A DNA stretch of 16,866 bases, taken from Bacteroidales bacterium. GTDB lineage: Bacteria; Bacteroidota; Bacteroidia; Bacteroidales; WCHB1-69. The notes under the pieces were generated by a model, which had not been told where the DNA came from, did not search any database, and was given only the letters and a program-made list of their open reading frames with translations. Both the position numbers and the translations under genes were made by a program. How positions within the stretch are numbered: the stretch's first letter is position 1; the number at the start of each line of letters is the position of its first letter. This document shows, piece after piece, positions 15,859-16,866 of the stretch. The stretch is from positions 1 through 16,866 of the forward strand of contig JAQUHH010000015.1 in the NCBI GenBank assembly GCA_028683685.1, written 5' to 3'.

Positions 15859-16349
15859 GATATGTATCTTTTAAAACATAAAACCAAACCAATTTTATTG
15901 TCAGAATCATTATAACTACCATATATAAACAATTTATGCCCATACTTGTTTAACTTATCCTAACAAATATAAGATAAATATTTTCTTTCATCTGTTAATG
16001 GCTGTAATTAGTATTTGTAAATTGAAAACTGTCAATTTCGAAAGTTTGATTTTACAGCGCATAAAACGACTTTAATATGAAGAAAAAGGGAATACTTAGT
16101 TTATTTTTTAAATACAAACATGAGTTCATTAACTCTTTTTAAATTAACTAATTAAACTTTCAATCCCTCATAATCAAGCATATAGAAATTCACCTAAAAA
16201 ATAAGCACAAATTAATACACGCACATTGGATATAAAGTATTATCTTTACAAAAATAAATGTTAAACACGAACAAGAATCAATTAAGCAGGACAAAAAAGT
16301 TAGATAATTATAAAAAAAAACCAATTTTTAAAAATATAACAAGGACAAA
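15859..16349. other. Divergent intergenic region (491 bp) between the TonB-C operon and the plus-strand membrane protein
   Basis: The region is very AT-rich and carries no convincing gene. The only good promoter match is TATATTTG on the minus strand at 15964-15971, reading toward the TonB-C/kinase/regulator operon but without a -33 partner. An AAATTG/CAATTT inverted repeat (16019-16024 with 16033-16038) and a weak 5-bp hairpin followed by T residues (16122-16140) are present. Either could arise by chance in such sequence. No TAnnTTTG element was found for the plus-strand gene. Confidence 0.6.
15964..15971 (-). promoter_or_regulatory. Candidate -7 element for the TonB-C/kinase/regulator operon
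   Basis: TATATTTG on the minus strand matches TAnnTTTG exactly and lies 105 bases upstream of the ATG at 15858. No TTTG is found at the -33 distance. A start here would give a leader of roughly 100 bases. Confidence 0.35.
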
Positions 16350-16866
16350 ATGAGACTTCTAAATAAAAATATCCATGTCATTTTAAGCGTACTCGTTGTA
16401 TGCTCATACTTGCTGTTGGTATTTCATTTTTCGTTCTCTCATCGCCCCACCCAAAAAATACTACTTGACAATGCAGAACAAAAGCTTGTATCTGTATTTT
16501 CAAATGCATGGCTGCATGCAACCATTAAAGAGGCTGAGAAAAGAAATGATAAATTTTCATTTTTCGAGAAATTAGATGGTTTTTTATTGAAAAATTCCGA
16601 AATGGATAATTTTGATTTTGCACTTTCTTATCAAGTTTTTGACTTATTATCAGATCAAATTATTTATCAGGGAAATTGGGGACAATTCTCAGAGCCAAGA
16701 AGCAATGAAGTTATACATCAGAAAAGTTTTACACTGAATGATTCATACAATATTATTTTCTCTTTCAATTTATTAAAATCAAAATCCCATCCCAACTCCT
16801 ATATCATTTTACTACAGTATGCATTAATTCTTGGTTTTTTCACATTTTTTGCTTTATTATCCATAC
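16350..16866 (+). CDS. Two-TM membrane protein, N-terminal part (3' truncated by window); likely sensor
   Basis: From the ATG at 16350 the frame stays open for 172 codons to the window end. A TM helix lies at about 9-29 (VILSVLVVCSYLLLVFHFSF). An extracytoplasmic region of about 120 residues follows (roughly 30-149), with an early helix (LLDNAEQKLVSVFSNAWLHA) and strand-like sequence around YQVFDLLSDQIIYQGNWGQF. A second hydrophobic stretch from about 152 (IILLQYALILGFFTFFALLSI) continues to the edge. TM, small periplasmic domain, TM is the usual N-terminal layout of a sensor kinase or other membrane signalling protein. The cytoplasmic output domain lies outside the window, so the exact type cannot be told. 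The gene is divergent from the TonB-C/kinase operon. No Shine-Dalgarno sequence is evident, as is usual in Bacteroidota. Confidence 0.75.
   Translation, partial: MRLLNKNIHVILSVLVVCSYLLLVFHFSFSHRPTQKILLDNAEQKLVSVFSNAWLHATIKEAEKRNDKFSFFEKLDGFLLKNSEMDNFDFALSYQVFDLLSDQIIYQGNWGQFSEPRSNEVIHQKSFTLNDSYNIIFSFNLLKSKSHPNSYIILLQYALILGFFTFFALLSI

Noticed and set aside
16122..16140. Small hairpin followed by five T residues on the plus strand
   Set aside because: The stem is only 5 bp, and no plus-strand gene ends upstream of it.
16077..16142. Short plus-strand ORF of 21 codons beginning MKKKG
   Set aside because: It is too short, has no recognisable signal or domain, and such ORFs are expected by chance in AT-rich sequence.
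1..16866. CRISPR arrays, insertion sequences, tRNA or rRNA genes
   Set aside because: No spaced identical repeats, transposase motifs, terminal inverted repeats or structural RNA signatures were seen on either strand.

Overview
The window is AT-rich with the marks of a Bacteroidota genome, most likely a free-living member of class Bacteroidia. These marks are a type IX secretion (T9SS) C-terminal sorting domain, signal peptides ending in Ala-Gln or Ser-Gln, a TPR/LytS-type kinase with a LytTR regulator, several TAnnTTTG-type -7 promoter elements and no clear Shine-Dalgarno sites. I cannot name a genus from the sequence.

Layout. At 1-150 (+) is the 3' end of mutS. It converges on a minus-strand gene (330-2825) that fuses three proteins usually encoded separately: a Memo-like domain, an AMMECR1 domain and a radical SAM enzyme (the AmmeMemoRadiSam set). 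These follow an apparent export signal. The 179-bp gap between the two genes holds two families of degenerate 8-bp tandem repeats. Upstream, 2898-6542 (-) encodes a 1214-residue membrane sensor with about five PAS-like domains. Its C-terminus looks like a histidine kinase plus receiver in which every catalytic residue I can align is replaced. A strong intrinsic terminator at 6633-6666 closes the next unit. That unit is a two-gene pair (8590 to 6687) for a beta-propeller lipoprotein and a small secreted protein of unknown function. Next, on the same strand, come an OmpA-like protein with a lectin-like domain (8725-10014), a second terminator, and a T9SS-secreted delta-60 propeller/FISUMP protein (10090-12486). 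A three-gene cluster (15858 to 12706) follows: a secreted TonB-C domain protein, a TPR sensor kinase and its LytTR response regulator. A 491-bp divergent intergenic region separates it from the start of a plus-strand two-TM sensor-like protein that runs off the window end.

How the parts fit. Most genes encode envelope or surface proteins, or membrane sensors. The LytS/LytTR pair is an intact two-component system. The multi-PAS protein is probably a signal integrator acting without its own phosphotransfer, and its partner is not visible here. No mobile element, CRISPR array, tRNA or rRNA was recognised. The two items most worth following are the apparently exported triple AmmeMemoRadiSam fusion and the catalytically emptied hybrid kinase immediately upstream of it.
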